DNA of 43,061 bases, taken from assembly GCF_000434895.1 (NCBI RefSeq), contig NZ_FR892756.1:1734-44794 (forward strand), given 5' to 3'. The notes under the pieces were generated by a model. That model was not told the origin of the DNA. It saw nothing but the letters and a program-made list of their open reading frames with translations, and did not search any database. The DNA comes from Phascolarctobacterium succinatutens CAG:287 (lineage in GTDB: Bacteria; Bacillota; Negativicutes; Acidaminococcales; Acidaminococcaceae). Below, in pieces: positions 22,733 to 31,174 of the stretch (position 1 is the first letter of the stretch; each line of letters starts with the position of its first letter). Position numbers and translations under genes: made by a program.

Positions 22733-23923
22733 ATGGCAAAAGCTAAATATGAAAGAACTAAACCGCATCTGAATATCGGCACCATCGGTCACGTTGACCA
22801 TGGCAAGACTACTCTGACTGCTGCTATCACCAAAGTACTGGCTGAAAAAGGCGGCGCTGAATTCATGGACTACTCCATGATCGATAAAGCTCCGGAAGAA
22901 CGTGAACGTGGTATTACCATCAACACCTCTCACGTTGAATATGAAACCGCAACCCGTCACTATGCACACGTTGACTGCCCGGGCCATGCTGACTATGTAA
23001 AGAACATGATCACCGGCGCTGCTCAGATGGACGGCGCAATCCTGGTAGTATCCGCTGCTGACGGCCCGATGCCTCAGACTCGTGAGCACATTCTGCTGGC
23101 TCGCCAAGTAGGCGTACCTGCAATGGTTGTATTCCTGAACAAAGTAGATATGGTTGACGACGAAGAGTTGCTGGAACTGGTAGAAATGGAAGTTCGCGAA
23201 CTCTTAAGCTCCTATGACTTCCCCGGCGATGACATCCCTGTTGTTGCAGGCTCCGCTCTGAAAGCTCTGGAAGGCGACCCGAAATACGAAGCAAAAATCA
23301 TGGAACTGATGGACGCTGTTGACAGCTACATTCCGCTGCCGGAACGTGCAACCGACAAACCGTTCCTGATGCCTGTCGAGGACGTATTCACCATCACCGG
23401 TCGTGGTACCGTTGCTACCGGCCGGGTAGAGCGTGGTACTGTTAAAGTTGGCGACACCGTAGAAATCGTTGGTATGAAAGACGAGAAAAAATCTACCGTT
23501 GTAACCGGCGTAGAAATGTTCCGCAAACTGCTGGACGAAGCAGTAGCTGGCGATAACATCGGCTGCCTGCTGCGTGGTGTTGACCGTAAAGAAATCGAGC
23601 GTGGCCAAGTACTGTCCAAACCGGGCAGCATTCATCCGCACACCAAATTCAAAGGTGAAGTTTATGTACTGACCAAAGAAGAAGGCGGCCGTCATACTCC
23701 GTTCTTCAACGGCTACCGTCCGCAATTCTATTTCCGTACTACCGACGTAACCGGTGTAACCGAACTGCCGGAAGGTGTAGAAATGGTAATGCCTGGCGAT
23801 AACGTAACCATGGAAGTAGAACTGATCACCCCGATCGCTATCGAAAAAGGTCTGCGTTTCGCTATCCGTGAAGGCGGCCGTACCGTTGGCGCTGGCGTTG
23901 TTTCCGAAGTAGAAGAGAAATAA
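22733..23923 (+). CDS. tuf: Translation elongation factor Tu
   Basis: EF-Tu (396 residues) brings aminoacyl-tRNA to the ribosome as a GTP complex. The P-loop GHVDHGKTTLTAAI begins at residue 19; the switch regions ERERGITINTSHVEYE and DCPGHADYVKNM and the NKVDMVDDEELL guanine-binding motif are intact. Domain II (GRGTVATGRVERGTV) and domain III (FRTTDVTGV, EGGRTVGAGVV) follow. It is the last gene of the str operon and the only tuf copy in this window. AAGGAGG precedes the ATG. A GC-rich hairpin follows before rpsJ. Confidence 0.99.
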   Translation: MAKAKYERTKPHLNIGTIGHVDHGKTTLTAAITKVLAEKGGAEFMDYSMIDKAPEERERGITINTSHVEYETATRHYAHVDCPGHADYVKNMITGAAQMDGAILVVSAADGPMPQTREHILLARQVGVPAMVVFLNKVDMVDDEELLELVEMEVRELLSSYDFPGDDIPVVAGSALKALEGDPKYEAKIMELMDAVDSYIPLPERATDKPFLMPVEDVFTITGRGTVATGRVERGTVKVGDTVEIVGMKDEKKSTVVTGVEMFRKLLDEAVAGDNIGCLLRGVDRKEIERGQVLSKPGSIHPHTKFKGEVYVLTKEEGGRHTPFFNGYRPQFYFRTTDVTGVTELPEGVEMVMPGDNVTMEVELITPIAIEKGLRFAIREGGRTVGAGVVSEVEEK

Positions 23924-23943
23924 TTTTAGTTAGATCCCTGGAA

Positions 23944-23978
23944 GAATATGAGGGGGGTTAACCTCCCCTCTATTCTTA
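23944..23978 (+). terminator. Hairpin after tuf, partial terminator
   Basis: AGAATA, GAGGGG and GG (23944-23957) pair with CC, CCCCTC and TATTCT (about 23962-23976) around TTAA, with a few unpaired bases. Only a broken T-rich tail follows, so readthrough into the S10 operon is likely. No strong promoter is visible before rpsJ. Confidence 0.6.
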
Positions 23979-23990
23979 TGTTTGTTGGTA

Positions 23991-24090
23991 TGGCCCTGCG
24001 ATGATGTGAAAGGTTGCTTGCCTGTTAGACAGGGAGATTTTCACGGAGTATGTCCGTTCATAGAAACTGGGCGAATTTAGGAGGATATTT
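23991..24090 (+). ncRNA. Candidate structured leader of the S10 operon
   Basis: Nested stems are visible: GTGAAA (24006-24011) with TTTCAC (24039-24044) encloses CCTGT/ACAGG (24021-24033, loop TAG). A third stem ACGGA/TCCGT (24043-24057) overlaps the end of the first, so the two could be alternative folds. An AGGTTGC segment lies in the first arm. The layout suggests an autoregulatory ribosomal-protein leader; this is inferred from visible pairing only. Confidence 0.5.
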
Positions 24091-24094
24091 TTTA

Positions 24095-24406
24095 ATGGCT
24101 AAGTCTCAAAAGATTAGAATACGCCTGAAAGCGTATGATCATAAAGCACTTGACCAAAGTGCTTCTAAGATTGTAGAAACTGCAAAACGTACCGGTGCAC
24201 AAGTTTCCGGTCCGATTCCCCTTCCTACAGAAAAAAACATTTACACTATTCTGCGTTCTCCGCATGTTAACAAAGATTCCCGTGAGCAATTCGAAATGCG
24301 TACTCACAAACGTCTTGTAGACATTCTGGAACCCACCGGTAAGACTGTTGACGCTCTGATGCGTCTTGACCTGCCCGCTGGCGTAGATATTGAAATTAAA
24401 CTGTAA
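24095..24406 (+). CDS. rpsJ: Small ribosomal subunit protein S10 (uS10)
   Basis: S10 (103 residues) is a head protein of the 30S subunit and also takes part in transcription antitermination as NusE. KIRIRLKAYDHKALDQSASKIVETAKRTGA and the EQFEMRTHKRLVDILEPTG segment are diagnostic. I use ATG 24095, which gives MAKSQKIRIR and has AGGAGGA upstream; the open frame extends back into the structured leader but without signals. First gene of the S10 operon. Confidence 0.99.
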   Translation: MAKSQKIRIRLKAYDHKALDQSASKIVETAKRTGAQVSGPIPLPTEKNIYTILRSPHVNKDSREQFEMRTHKRLVDILEPTGKTVDALMRLDLPAGVDIEIKL

Positions 24407-24421
24407 GGAGGAGGTGCAATA

Positions 24422-25063
24422 ATGGCTAAAGGTATCTTAGGCAAAAAACTGGGCATGACCCAAATTTTTGAAGCTGATGGCAGACTGATTCCTGTTACTG
24501 TTGTAGAAGCAGGCCCCTGCGTTGTACTTCAAAACAAAACCGAAGAAACAGACGGTTATAATGCTGTTCAACTTGGTTTTGGTGAAATTAAAGAAAAACA
24601 TACCACCAAACCGATGAAAGGCCATTTTGACAAAGCTGGTGTAGCACCGGTTAAATTTGTCAGAGAGCTGCGTCTGGCTGCTCCTTCCGAATATGCGGTA
24701 GGCGATAAAATCGCTGCTGATATTTTTGCTGCAGGCGAACTGATTGACGCAAGCGGCGTTTCCCGCGGCAAAGGTTTTGCAGGCACTATTAAGCGCCACA
24801 ATTTCTCTCGCGGACCTATGAAACATGGTTCTAAGTCTCATCGTGAGCCTGGTTCTATGGGCCCCATGCATTCCGGTCCTGGCGGCCGTGTAATCAAAGG
24901 CAAAAAACTGCCTGGCCGTATGGGTAATGCAAATGTAACTGTTCAACGTCTGACCGTTGTTAAGGTTGACGCAGAACGTAATCTTATTCTGGTTAAGGGT
25001 GCTATTCCGGGTGCTACTGGTTCTTACGTAGTATTAAAGGAAACCGTAAAACCTAACAAATAA
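24422..25063 (+). CDS. rplC: Large ribosomal subunit protein L3 (uL3)
   Basis: L3 (213 residues) starts 50S assembly and its long loop reaches the peptidyl-transferase centre. AKGILGKKLGMTQIF at the start and the loop HNFSRGPMKHGSKSHREPGSMG, then PGRMGNANVTVQ, are typical. It starts 15 bases after rpsJ with GGAGGAGG upstream. Confidence 0.99.
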   Translation: MAKGILGKKLGMTQIFEADGRLIPVTVVEAGPCVVLQNKTEETDGYNAVQLGFGEIKEKHTTKPMKGHFDKAGVAPVKFVRELRLAAPSEYAVGDKIAADIFAAGELIDASGVSRGKGFAGTIKRHNFSRGPMKHGSKSHREPGSMGPMHSGPGGRVIKGKKLPGRMGNANVTVQRLTVVKVDAERNLILVKGAIPGATGSYVVLKETVKPNK

Positions 25064-25095
25064 TAAGATAAGCGAAAGAAAGGAGGATGCTTCTA

Positions 25096-25722
25096 ATGCC
25101 GAAGTTATCAGTATATGATCTTTCCGGTGCACAAACCGGTGAAATAGAATTAAATGATTCCGTATTTGGCGCTGAGTTCAATGAAGCTGTAGTACATCAA
25201 GCAGTTGTAATGCAGCTGGCAAACCAACGTCAAGGAACTTCCGCTACTAAAACCCGTGCTATGGTACGCGGTGGCGGTCGTAAACCCTGGAAACAAAAAG
25301 GTACTGGCCGCGCTCGTTGCGGTTCCAACCGTTCTCCCGTATGGGTTGGCGGTGGTACCACTTTTGGTCCCCAACCCCGCAGCTATGCAAAGAAAATGCC
25401 TCGTAAAGCACGTCGCTTAGCTCTGTGCTGCGCACTGTCTGCTAAAGTAGCAGCTGGTGAACTGGTAGTTGTTGAAGGCCTGGCTTTTGACGCTCCGAAA
25501 ACTAAACAAGTAGCTTCTCTGCTGAAAGCTTTTGAAGCTGTTGACACTAAAGCTCTGTTGATTACCGATGGTTCCAACGAAAACGTTGCCCTTTCCGCAC
25601 GTAACATGCCGAAAGTAACCACCATCACCAACATGGGTCTGAACTGCTTTGATATCCTGAACAGCAAAAAGGTATTCCTTGCTAAAGATGCTGTAGAAAA
25701 AATTGAGGAGGTGCTCGCATAA
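25096..25722 (+). CDS. rplD: Large ribosomal subunit protein L4 (uL4)
   Basis: L4 (208 residues) lines the peptide exit tunnel. The extended loop RQGTSATKTRAMVRGGGRKPWKQKGTGRARCGSNRSPVW near residues 45-83 is diagnostic. In proteobacteria L4 represses the S10 operon; here this is not shown. The ATG at 25087 overlaps the GGAGG itself, so I start at ATG 25096, nine bases after it. Its stop overlaps the rplW ATG by one base. Confidence 0.99.
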   Translation: MPKLSVYDLSGAQTGEIELNDSVFGAEFNEAVVHQAVVMQLANQRQGTSATKTRAMVRGGGRKPWKQKGTGRARCGSNRSPVWVGGGTTFGPQPRSYAKKMPRKARRLALCCALSAKVAAGELVVVEGLAFDAPKTKQVASLLKAFEAVDTKALLITDGSNENVALSARNMPKVTTITNMGLNCFDILNSKKVFLAKDAVEKIEEVLA

Positions 25723-26012
25723 TGGCTGCTAATCCTCGCGATATACTGATTCGTCCCATCATCACCGAAAAGACTTCTCAGATGATGCAGGAGAACAAAT
25801 ACACTTTCCAGGTTCCTCTGGATGCTAACAAAGTAGAAATCCGCCAAGCTGTAGAGGCGATTTTCAACGTAAAAGTATTGAATGTAAATACCATCCGCGT
25901 ACTGGGCAAAACCAAACGCATGGGTAAATATGTTGGCAAACGTTCCGATTATAAGAAAGCTATCGTGAAGCTTGCTGAAGGCAATACGATTCCCCTTTTC
26001 GAAGGAATGTAA
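25722..26012 (+). CDS. rplW: Large ribosomal subunit protein L23 (uL23)
   Basis: L23 (96 residues) lies at the tunnel exit, where SRP and trigger factor dock. DILIRPIITEKTSQMM near the start and VEIRQAVEAIFNVKVLNVNT are typical. The ATG overlaps the rplD stop by one base, a GGAGG inside rplD (25704-25711 region) serving as ribosome binding site. Confidence 0.99.
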   Translation: MAANPRDILIRPIITEKTSQMMQENKYTFQVPLDANKVEIRQAVEAIFNVKVLNVNTIRVLGKTKRMGKYVGKRSDYKKAIVKLAEGNTIPLFEGM

Positions 26013-26035
26013 TTAACGTATAGGAGGTAAATTAA

Positions 26036-26866
26036 ATGGCTATTAAAAGCTTTAATCCGTATTCTCCTTCCAGACGCTTTATTACTGTGTCTGCCTTCGA
26101 AGAGATTACGACTGACAAGCCTTACCGCCCGCTTGTTGAAAAACTTGGTAAACATGCAGGCCGTAATAATACCGGTAAAATGACTGTTCGTCATCAAGGC
26201 GGCGGGCATAAAAAACAATATCGTATCATTGATTTCAAGCGTACCAAAGACGGCATTCCGGCTAAGGTTGCTACCATTGAATACGATCCTAACCGTAACG
26301 CTCGTATCGCTCTGATCAACTATGTTGACGGCGAAAAACGTTACATCATCGCTCCGCTTGATTTGAAAGTTGGCGATATCGTAGTAAGCGGTCCTGACGC
26401 AGATATCAAAACCGGTAACTGCCTGCCGCTGAAAAACATTCCGCTTGGTACTACCGTACACAACGTGGAAATGAAAATTGGTAAAGGCGGCCAAATGGCT
26501 CGTAGTGCTGGTACTAGCGCTCAGCTGATGGCTAAAGAGGGCGACTACGCTCTGCTCCGTCTTCCTTCTGGCGAAATCCGTAAAGTACATATCAACTGCC
26601 GTGCAACCATCGGTCAAGTTGGTAACATTGATGCTGAAAACATCTGCATCGGTAAAGCTGGCCGCAGCCGTTGGCTGGGTATCCGTCCTGCTAACCGCGG
26701 CGTTGTTATGAATCCTAACGACCATCCGCATGGTGGTGGTGAAGGTCACTCCCCCGTTGGTCGTAAACGTCCTGTTACTCCTTGGGGTAAATGTGCATTC
26801 GGTACTCGTACTCGCAGAGAGAAGAAAGCTTCTACTAAGTTAATTCTGAAACGTAGAACTAAATAA
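26036..26866 (+). CDS. rplB: Large ribosomal subunit protein L2 (uL2)
   Basis: L2 (276 residues) is one of the primary 23S-binding proteins, needed for subunit joining and peptidyl transfer. KSFNPYSPSRRFI at the start and, near residues 222-250, the loop NPNDHPHGGGEGHSPVGRK with the conserved histidine show the family. TAGGAGG lies before the ATG. Confidence 0.99.
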   Translation: MAIKSFNPYSPSRRFITVSAFEEITTDKPYRPLVEKLGKHAGRNNTGKMTVRHQGGGHKKQYRIIDFKRTKDGIPAKVATIEYDPNRNARIALINYVDGEKRYIIAPLDLKVGDIVVSGPDADIKTGNCLPLKNIPLGTTVHNVEMKIGKGGQMARSAGTSAQLMAKEGDYALLRLPSGEIRKVHINCRATIGQVGNIDAENICIGKAGRSRWLGIRPANRGVVMNPNDHPHGGGEGHSPVGRKRPVTPWGKCAFGTRTRREKKASTKLILKRRTK

Positions 26867-26897
26867 TAAAACAGGATAAGGAAAGGAGGCTAACCTA

Positions 26898-27173
26898 GTG
26901 TCCAGATCAGTTAAAAAAGGACCTTTTGTCCATGCAAGTCTTTTGAAAAAGATTGACGTGCTTAATGCCGCTAATGATAAAAAAGTTGTTAAGACCTGGT
27001 CTCGCAGCTCTACTATTATTCCGTCTTTCGTTGGTCACACCATTGCGGTTCATGACGGACGCAAACATGTTCCGGTATTCATTACCGAGGATATGGTAGG
27101 CCACAAATTAGGAGAATTCGCTCCTACTCGTACTTACAAAGGTCACGCAGATAAGAGCACCGGCTTAAAATAA
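26898..27173 (+). CDS. rpsS: Small ribosomal subunit protein S19 (uS19)
   Basis: S19 (91 residues) lies in the 30S head, forming the A-site finger contact with S13. SRSVKKGPFVHASLLKK and TWSRSSTIIPSFVGHTIAVHDGRKHVPVF are diagnostic. The start is GTG 26898 with AAAGGAGG upstream. Confidence 0.99.
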   Translation: MSRSVKKGPFVHASLLKKIDVLNAANDKKVVKTWSRSSTIIPSFVGHTIAVHDGRKHVPVFITEDMVGHKLGEFAPTRTYKGHADKSTGLK

Positions 27174-27193
27174 GGGGAAAGGGGGACCAAACA

Positions 27194-27526
27194 ATGGAAG
27201 CAAAGGCAATTGCAAAATATATCCGTATTGCGCCGCGCAAACTGCGCATCGTAATCAATCTCATCCGCGGCAAATCCGTTGGTGAAGCATTCGCGATCCT
27301 CAAATATACCCCGAAGGTTGGTTCTGAGGTAATCGAGAAAGTTCTGCGTAGTGCAGTAGCAAACGCAGAGCACAATTTTGACATGAACGTGGATAACCTG
27401 ATCGTATCCTACTGTGCAGTAGATCAAGGTCCGACCATGAAACGTATTCATCCTCGTTCCCGTGGACAGGCTTTCAAAATTCTGAAACGTTCTAGCCACG
27501 TAACTGTAGCAGTTAAAGAAAAATAA
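27194..27526 (+). CDS. rplV: Large ribosomal subunit protein L22 (uL22)
   Basis: L22 (110 residues) has a beta-hairpin reaching into the exit tunnel, here DQGPTMKRIHPRSRGQAFKI near residues 77-96. AKYIRIAPRKLRIVINLIRGK near the start is typical. No deletion or insertion of the macrolide-resistance kind is visible in the hairpin. GGGGAAAGGGGG serves as a looser ribosome binding site. Confidence 0.99.
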   Translation: MEAKAIAKYIRIAPRKLRIVINLIRGKSVGEAFAILKYTPKVGSEVIEKVLRSAVANAEHNFDMNVDNLIVSYCAVDQGPTMKRIHPRSRGQAFKILKRSSHVTVAVKEK

Positions 27527-27553
27527 TATCCCGTCAGAAGGAGGGAAAAGATA

Positions 27554-28222
27554 GTGGGTCAAAAAGTTAATCCGCATGGTCTCCGTGTTGGCGTTATCAA
27601 AGGCTGGGATTCCAAATGGTACGCTGGCAAAGACTATGAGAAATTCTTGTTAGAAGACATTAAAATCCGTGAGTTCATCAAAGAAAAACTGTTCCTGTCC
27701 GGTATCTCTAAAGTAGAAATCGAACGCGCATCTAATAAAGCCCGCATTTCCATCCATACTGCAAAACCTGGTATGGTAATCGGTCGTCAAGGCAGCAACA
27801 TCGAACTGCTGAAATCCGACCTGAAGAAAATGACTGAGAGCGCTATCGAAATCAACATCGTAGAAGTTAAAACCCCGGATATGGACGCAACCTTGGTTGC
27901 AGAGAACATTGCAGCACAGCTGGAACGCCGTATCGCTTTCCGTCGTGCTATGAAGCAATGCGTTGGCCGTACCATGCGTATGGGTGCTAAAGGTATCAAA
28001 ATTACCTGTGGCGGTCGTCTTGGCGGTGCTGAAATTGCACGCAGCGAATCCTATCGTGAAGGCAGCATTCCTCTGCACACCCTGCGTGCTGACATCGATT
28101 ATGGCACTGCAGAAGCACATACTACTTATGGCCGTATCGGCATTAAGGTATGGATTTACAAAGGTGAAGTTCTTCCTGAAAGCAAAGAAGCAGCTAAAGT
28201 TGCTCCGGCAAAGGAGGCATAA
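27554..28222 (+). CDS. rpsC: Small ribosomal subunit protein S3 (uS3)
   Basis: S3 (222 residues) forms part of the mRNA entry tunnel. The start GQKVNPHGLRVGVIKGWDS, the KH-domain loop GMVIGRQGSNIELL near residue 75 and the C-terminal GGRLGGAEIARSE are diagnostic. The tail ends in an Ala/Lys-rich run. The start is GTG 27554 with AAGGAGG upstream. The rplP gene starts six bases after. Confidence 0.99.
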   Translation: MGQKVNPHGLRVGVIKGWDSKWYAGKDYEKFLLEDIKIREFIKEKLFLSGISKVEIERASNKARISIHTAKPGMVIGRQGSNIELLKSDLKKMTESAIEINIVEVKTPDMDATLVAENIAAQLERRIAFRRAMKQCVGRTMRMGAKGIKITCGGRLGGAEIARSESYREGSIPLHTLRADIDYGTAEAHTTYGRIGIKVWIYKGEVLPESKEAAKVAPAKEA

Positions 28223-28228
28223 TCAGAC

Positions 28229-28681
28229 ATGTTATTACCGAAGAGAGTTAAACATCGTAAACAACATAGAGGTCGTATGACTGGCCGTGCTATGCGCGGT
28301 AATAGAATCGCTCATGGCGATTTCGGTCTGGTAGCATTGGAGCCCGCTTGGATTACCAACCGCCAGATTGAGGCAGCCCGTATCGCAATGACACGTTATA
28401 TCAAACGTGGCGGTCAAGTTTGGATTCAAATTTTCCCGGATAAACCGATTACTGCAAAACCTGCTGAAACTCGTATGGGTTCTGGTAAAGGTTCTCCGGA
28501 GTACTGGGTAGCAGTAGTTAAACCTGGTCGCGTTCTGTTCGAAATGAACGGTGTTAGCGAAGAAGTTGCTAAAGAAGCAATGCGTCTTGCTAGCCACAAA
28601 TTGCCTATTAAATGCAAATTTGTAACTCGCGCTCAACAGGAAGCTGAAGCTGCCGCACAAGAAAAGGGTGGTGAAGCTTAA
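28229..28681 (+). CDS. rplP: Large ribosomal subunit protein L16 (uL16)
   Basis: L16 (150 residues) helps place tRNA in the A site of the 50S subunit. LLPKRVKHRKQHRGRMTG at the start and PAETRMGSGKGSPEYWVAVVKPG near residues 76-98 are diagnostic; a Glu/Ala-rich tail follows. The ribosome binding site AAGGAGG lies in the end of rpsC. Its stop overlaps the rpmC ATG by one base. Confidence 0.99.
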   Translation: MLLPKRVKHRKQHRGRMTGRAMRGNRIAHGDFGLVALEPAWITNRQIEAARIAMTRYIKRGGQVWIQIFPDKPITAKPAETRMGSGKGSPEYWVAVVKPGRVLFEMNGVSEEVAKEAMRLASHKLPIKCKFVTRAQQEAEAAAQEKGGEA

Positions 28682-28875
28682 TGAAAACAACAGAAATTCG
28701 TGAATTGTCTGCTGCTGAGTTAGACACCAAGTTGGCAGATTTGAAAGAGGAACTCTTCAATCTGCGTTTTCAAATGGCAACCGGTCAATGTGAAAATCCG
28801 ATGAAAATTCGTGACGTTAAGAAATCCATTGCCCGTATCAAAACAATCCAGCGTGAACGTGAGCTCAAGGCTTAA
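28681..28875 (+). CDS. rpmC: Large ribosomal subunit protein L29 (uL29)
   Basis: L29 (64 residues) is a small helical-hairpin protein beside L23 at the exit tunnel. EIRELSAAELDTKLADLKEELFNLRFQ and the VKKSIARIKTIQRER helix are typical. Its ATG overlaps the rplP stop by one base. Confidence 0.98.
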   Translation: MKTTEIRELSAAELDTKLADLKEELFNLRFQMATGQCENPMKIRDVKKSIARIKTIQRERELKA

Positions 28876-28907
28876 CTGTTTTGAAGTATAACAAGGAGGA
28901 AACAGTC

Positions 28908-29168
28908 GTGACCGAAGAAAGAAACGCACGTGTTACCCGTATTGGTAAAGTTGTCAGCGATAAAATGCAGAAAACTGTCGTAGTTGCAGTAGAACGTTTC
29001 GTTCAGCATCCGCTGTACAAAAAAGGCGTACAACATACTATTAAATTCAAAGCTCATGATGAAAATAACGAAGCACATGTTGGCGACGTAGTTGAAATTA
29101 TGCAAACTCGTCCGCTGTCTAAAGATAAATGCTGGCGCGTTATTGAAATCTTAGAGCGTGCTAAATAA
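28908..29168 (+). CDS. rpsQ: Small ribosomal subunit protein S17 (uS17)
   Basis: S17 (86 residues) is an OB-fold primary binder of 16S rRNA. GKVVSDKMQKTVVVAVER and VQHTIKFKAHDENNEAHVGDVV are typical. I use GTG 28908 with AAGGAGG upstream; a longer open frame from 28881 covers the ribosome binding site and is unlikely. Last gene of the classical S10 operon; rplN follows after 38 bases with no terminator. Confidence 0.98.
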   Translation: MTEERNARVTRIGKVVSDKMQKTVVVAVERFVQHPLYKKGVQHTIKFKAHDENNEAHVGDVVEIMQTRPLSKDKCWRVIEILERAK

Positions 29169-29206
29169 TTTTGCCGAAGAGTTAGTCCGGCAAGGGAGGG
29201 AAATCC

Positions 29207-29575
29207 ATGATACAACAACAAACTATCCTTAATGTTGGTGACAACACTGGCGCTAAGAAGGTTATGTGTATCCGTGTATTAGGCGGTTCTTACCGTAAAT
29301 ATGCTAATATCGGTGACGTTATCGTATGTGCTGTTAAAGATGCATCACCCGGTGGCGTTGTAAAAAAAGGCGACGTAGTTAAAGCAGTTGTTGTTCGTTC
29401 CGTTAAAGGTGTTCGCCGTGCAGACGGTTCCTACATCCGTTTCGATGAGAACGCAGCAGTTGTAATCAAAGACGACAAGAGCCCGCGCGGCACTCGTATT
29501 TTTGGGCCTGTTGCCCGCGAACTTCGCGAAAAAGACTTCATGAAAATCATTTCTCTGGCACCGGAAGTGCTGTAA
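29207..29575 (+). CDS. rplN: Large ribosomal subunit protein L14 (uL14)
   Basis: L14 (122 residues) lies at the subunit interface. MIQQQTILNVGDNTGAKKVMCIRVLGG at the start and SPRGTRIFGPVARELRE near residue 98 are diagnostic. First gene of the spc operon. AGGGAGG precedes the ATG. No promoter is clear in the 38 bases upstream, so it is probably read through from the S10 genes. Confidence 0.99.
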   Translation: MIQQQTILNVGDNTGAKKVMCIRVLGGSYRKYANIGDVIVCAVKDASPGGVVKKGDVVKAVVVRSVKGVRRADGSYIRFDENAAVVIKDDKSPRGTRIFGPVARELREKDFMKIISLAPEVL

Positions 29576-29612
29576 GAAATTAGATAACGCACTGTAAGGA
29601 GGTGTTCTTGAC

Positions 29613-29942
29613 ATGGCAAATGCTGTAAAGCTGCATGTTAAAAAAGGCGATACCGTTCTTGTACTGTCCGGCAAGGATAAAGGCAAGCAAGGTAAGATCG
29701 TTGAAGCTCTGCCTAAGAAAGCCAAAGTGGTTGTTGAAGGCGTGAATAAAGTAAAACGTCATACCAAACCGTCTCAGGCAAATCCTCAAGGCGGCATCAT
29801 TACTAAAGAAGCTCCGCTCGCTTCTTCCAAAGTAATGCTGGTATGCCCGGTTTGCAAACAAGCTACCCGTATTAAAAAGACCGAAGTTGCTGGTGCTTTC
29901 GTAAGAACCTGCAAAAAATGCGGTGAAGTAATCGATAAATAA
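29613..29942 (+). CDS. rplX: Large ribosomal subunit protein L24 (uL24), with Cys4 zinc-ribbon end
   Basis: L24 (109 residues) helps start 50S assembly. The KOW motif VKKGDTVLVLSGKDKGKQGKIVE occupies residues 8-31. The C-terminal CPVCKQATRIKKTEVAGAFVRTCKKCGEV has two CxxC pairs that could bind zinc. AAGGAGG precedes the ATG. Confidence 0.98.
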   Translation: MANAVKLHVKKGDTVLVLSGKDKGKQGKIVEALPKKAKVVVEGVNKVKRHTKPSQANPQGGIITKEAPLASSKVMLVCPVCKQATRIKKTEVAGAFVRTCKKCGEVIDK

Positions 29943-29969
29943 TTTTCCGGGAAAGGAGGAAATAACTGA

Positions 29970-30515
29970 ATGGCAAAGACCAGATTGCAAGAAAAATATT
30001 TGTCTGAAGTAGCTAAGGCTATGCATGACAAATTCCAATATAAAAACGTAATGGAAATCCCTAAAATTGAGAAAGTTGTAATCAACATGGGTGTTGGCGA
30101 GGCTGTAGGCAACAGCAAAGCTCTGGAAAGCGCAGTTGCTGACATGACTCAGATCGCAGGTCAAAAACCTGTTATCACCAAAGCTAAGAAATCCATCGCA
30201 GCTTTCAAAGTACGTCAAGGCATGCCTCTGGGTGCTAAAGTAACCCTGCGTGGCGACCGTATGTACTATTTCCTTGATAAACTGATGAATCTCGCTCTTC
30301 CGCGCGTACGTGACTTCCGTGGCGTAAATGCTTCCGCATTTGACGGCCGTGGCAACTACGCACTGGGTCTGAAAGAACAATTGATTTTCCCGGAAATCGA
30401 ATATGATAAGATCGATAAAGTTCGTGGCATGGATATCATCATTGTGACTACCGCTAAGACAGACGAGGAAGCTAGAGAGCTGCTCAAACTCCTCGGAATG
30501 CCGTTCGGCGCATAA
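29970..30515 (+). CDS. rplE: Large ribosomal subunit protein L5 (uL5)
   Basis: L5 (181 residues) binds 5S rRNA and contacts the 30S head. IEKVVINMGVGEAV, QKPVITKAKKSIAAFKVRQGMPLGAKVTLRG and RVRDFRGVNASAFDGRGNYALGLKEQLIFPEI are diagnostic. AAAGGAGG precedes the ATG; rpsN follows after 16 bases. Confidence 0.99.
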   Translation: MAKTRLQEKYLSEVAKAMHDKFQYKNVMEIPKIEKVVINMGVGEAVGNSKALESAVADMTQIAGQKPVITKAKKSIAAFKVRQGMPLGAKVTLRGDRMYYFLDKLMNLALPRVRDFRGVNASAFDGRGNYALGLKEQLIFPEIEYDKIDKVRGMDIIIVTTAKTDEEARELLKLLGMPFGA

Positions 30516-30531
30516 GTGAGGAGGGAACACA

Positions 30532-30717
30532 TTGGCTAAAAAAGCCCTGATCGAAAAATGGAAAGGCGAACCGAAATTCGAAGTTCGTCATTATAACCGC
30601 TGCAAAGTTTGCGGCAGACCTCATGGCTATATGCGTAAATTTGGCCTCTGCCGTATCTGCTTCCGTGAATATGCTTACAAAGGAGCTATTCCGGGCGTAA
30701 CCAAAGCAAGCTGGTAA
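30532..30717 (+). CDS. rpsN: Small ribosomal subunit protein S14, zinc type (uS14, type Z)
   Basis: This short S14 (61 residues) carries two CxxC pairs, CKVCGRPHGY and GLCRICFREYAYKG, the zinc-containing C+ form usual in Firmicutes. It sits in the 30S head. The start is TTG 30532 with GAGGAGGG upstream. No zinc-free paralogue is seen in this window. Confidence 0.98.
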   Translation: MAKKALIEKWKGEPKFEVRHYNRCKVCGRPHGYMRKFGLCRICFREYAYKGAIPGVTKASW

Positions 30718-30748
30718 GACAGACAACAAGGAAGGAGGGTATTTAAGT

Positions 30749-31147
30749 ATGGTAATGACTGACCCGATTGCTGATATGCTTACCCGTATTCGTAACGCAA
30801 ATTCAGTTCATCATGATAAAGTTGAGATCCCCGGCAGCAAGATTAAGCTGGCTATTGCTGAAATCCTGAAAGCCGAAGGTTTCATTAAAGATTTCGAAGT
30901 TATTGCTGACAGCAAACAAAATGTTATCCGCGTCAGCCTGAAATACGGTGCTAATAAAGAGAAGGTTATCTCCGGTATTAAACGTATTTCCAAACCTGGT
31001 CTGAGAGTTTATTCTCAAAAAGACCAACTGCCTAGAGTCCTCGGAGGTCTGGGTATTGCATTAATTTCTACTTCCCAAGGCTTGATGACCGACAAAGCTG
31101 CTCGTAAAGCAGGCTTGGGCGGCGAAGTTCTTGCATACGTATGGTAA
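30749..31147 (+). CDS. rpsH: Small ribosomal subunit protein S8 (uS8)
   Basis: S8 (132 residues) binds the central domain of 16S rRNA. TDPIADMLTRIRNANSVHHDKVEIPGSK at the start and the C-terminal GGLGIALISTSQGLMTDKAARKAGLGGEVLAYVW are diagnostic. ATG 30749 is preferred to 30755 by its distance from AAGGAGGG. In E. coli S8 represses spc translation; no equivalent site is recognised here. Confidence 0.99.
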   Translation: MVMTDPIADMLTRIRNANSVHHDKVEIPGSKIKLAIAEILKAEGFIKDFEVIADSKQNVIRVSLKYGANKEKVISGIKRISKPGLRVYSQKDQLPRVLGGLGIALISTSQGLMTDKAARKAGLGGEVLAYVW

Positions 31148-31174
31148 TACTAAAAAGATAGGAGGTGCTCGTAC

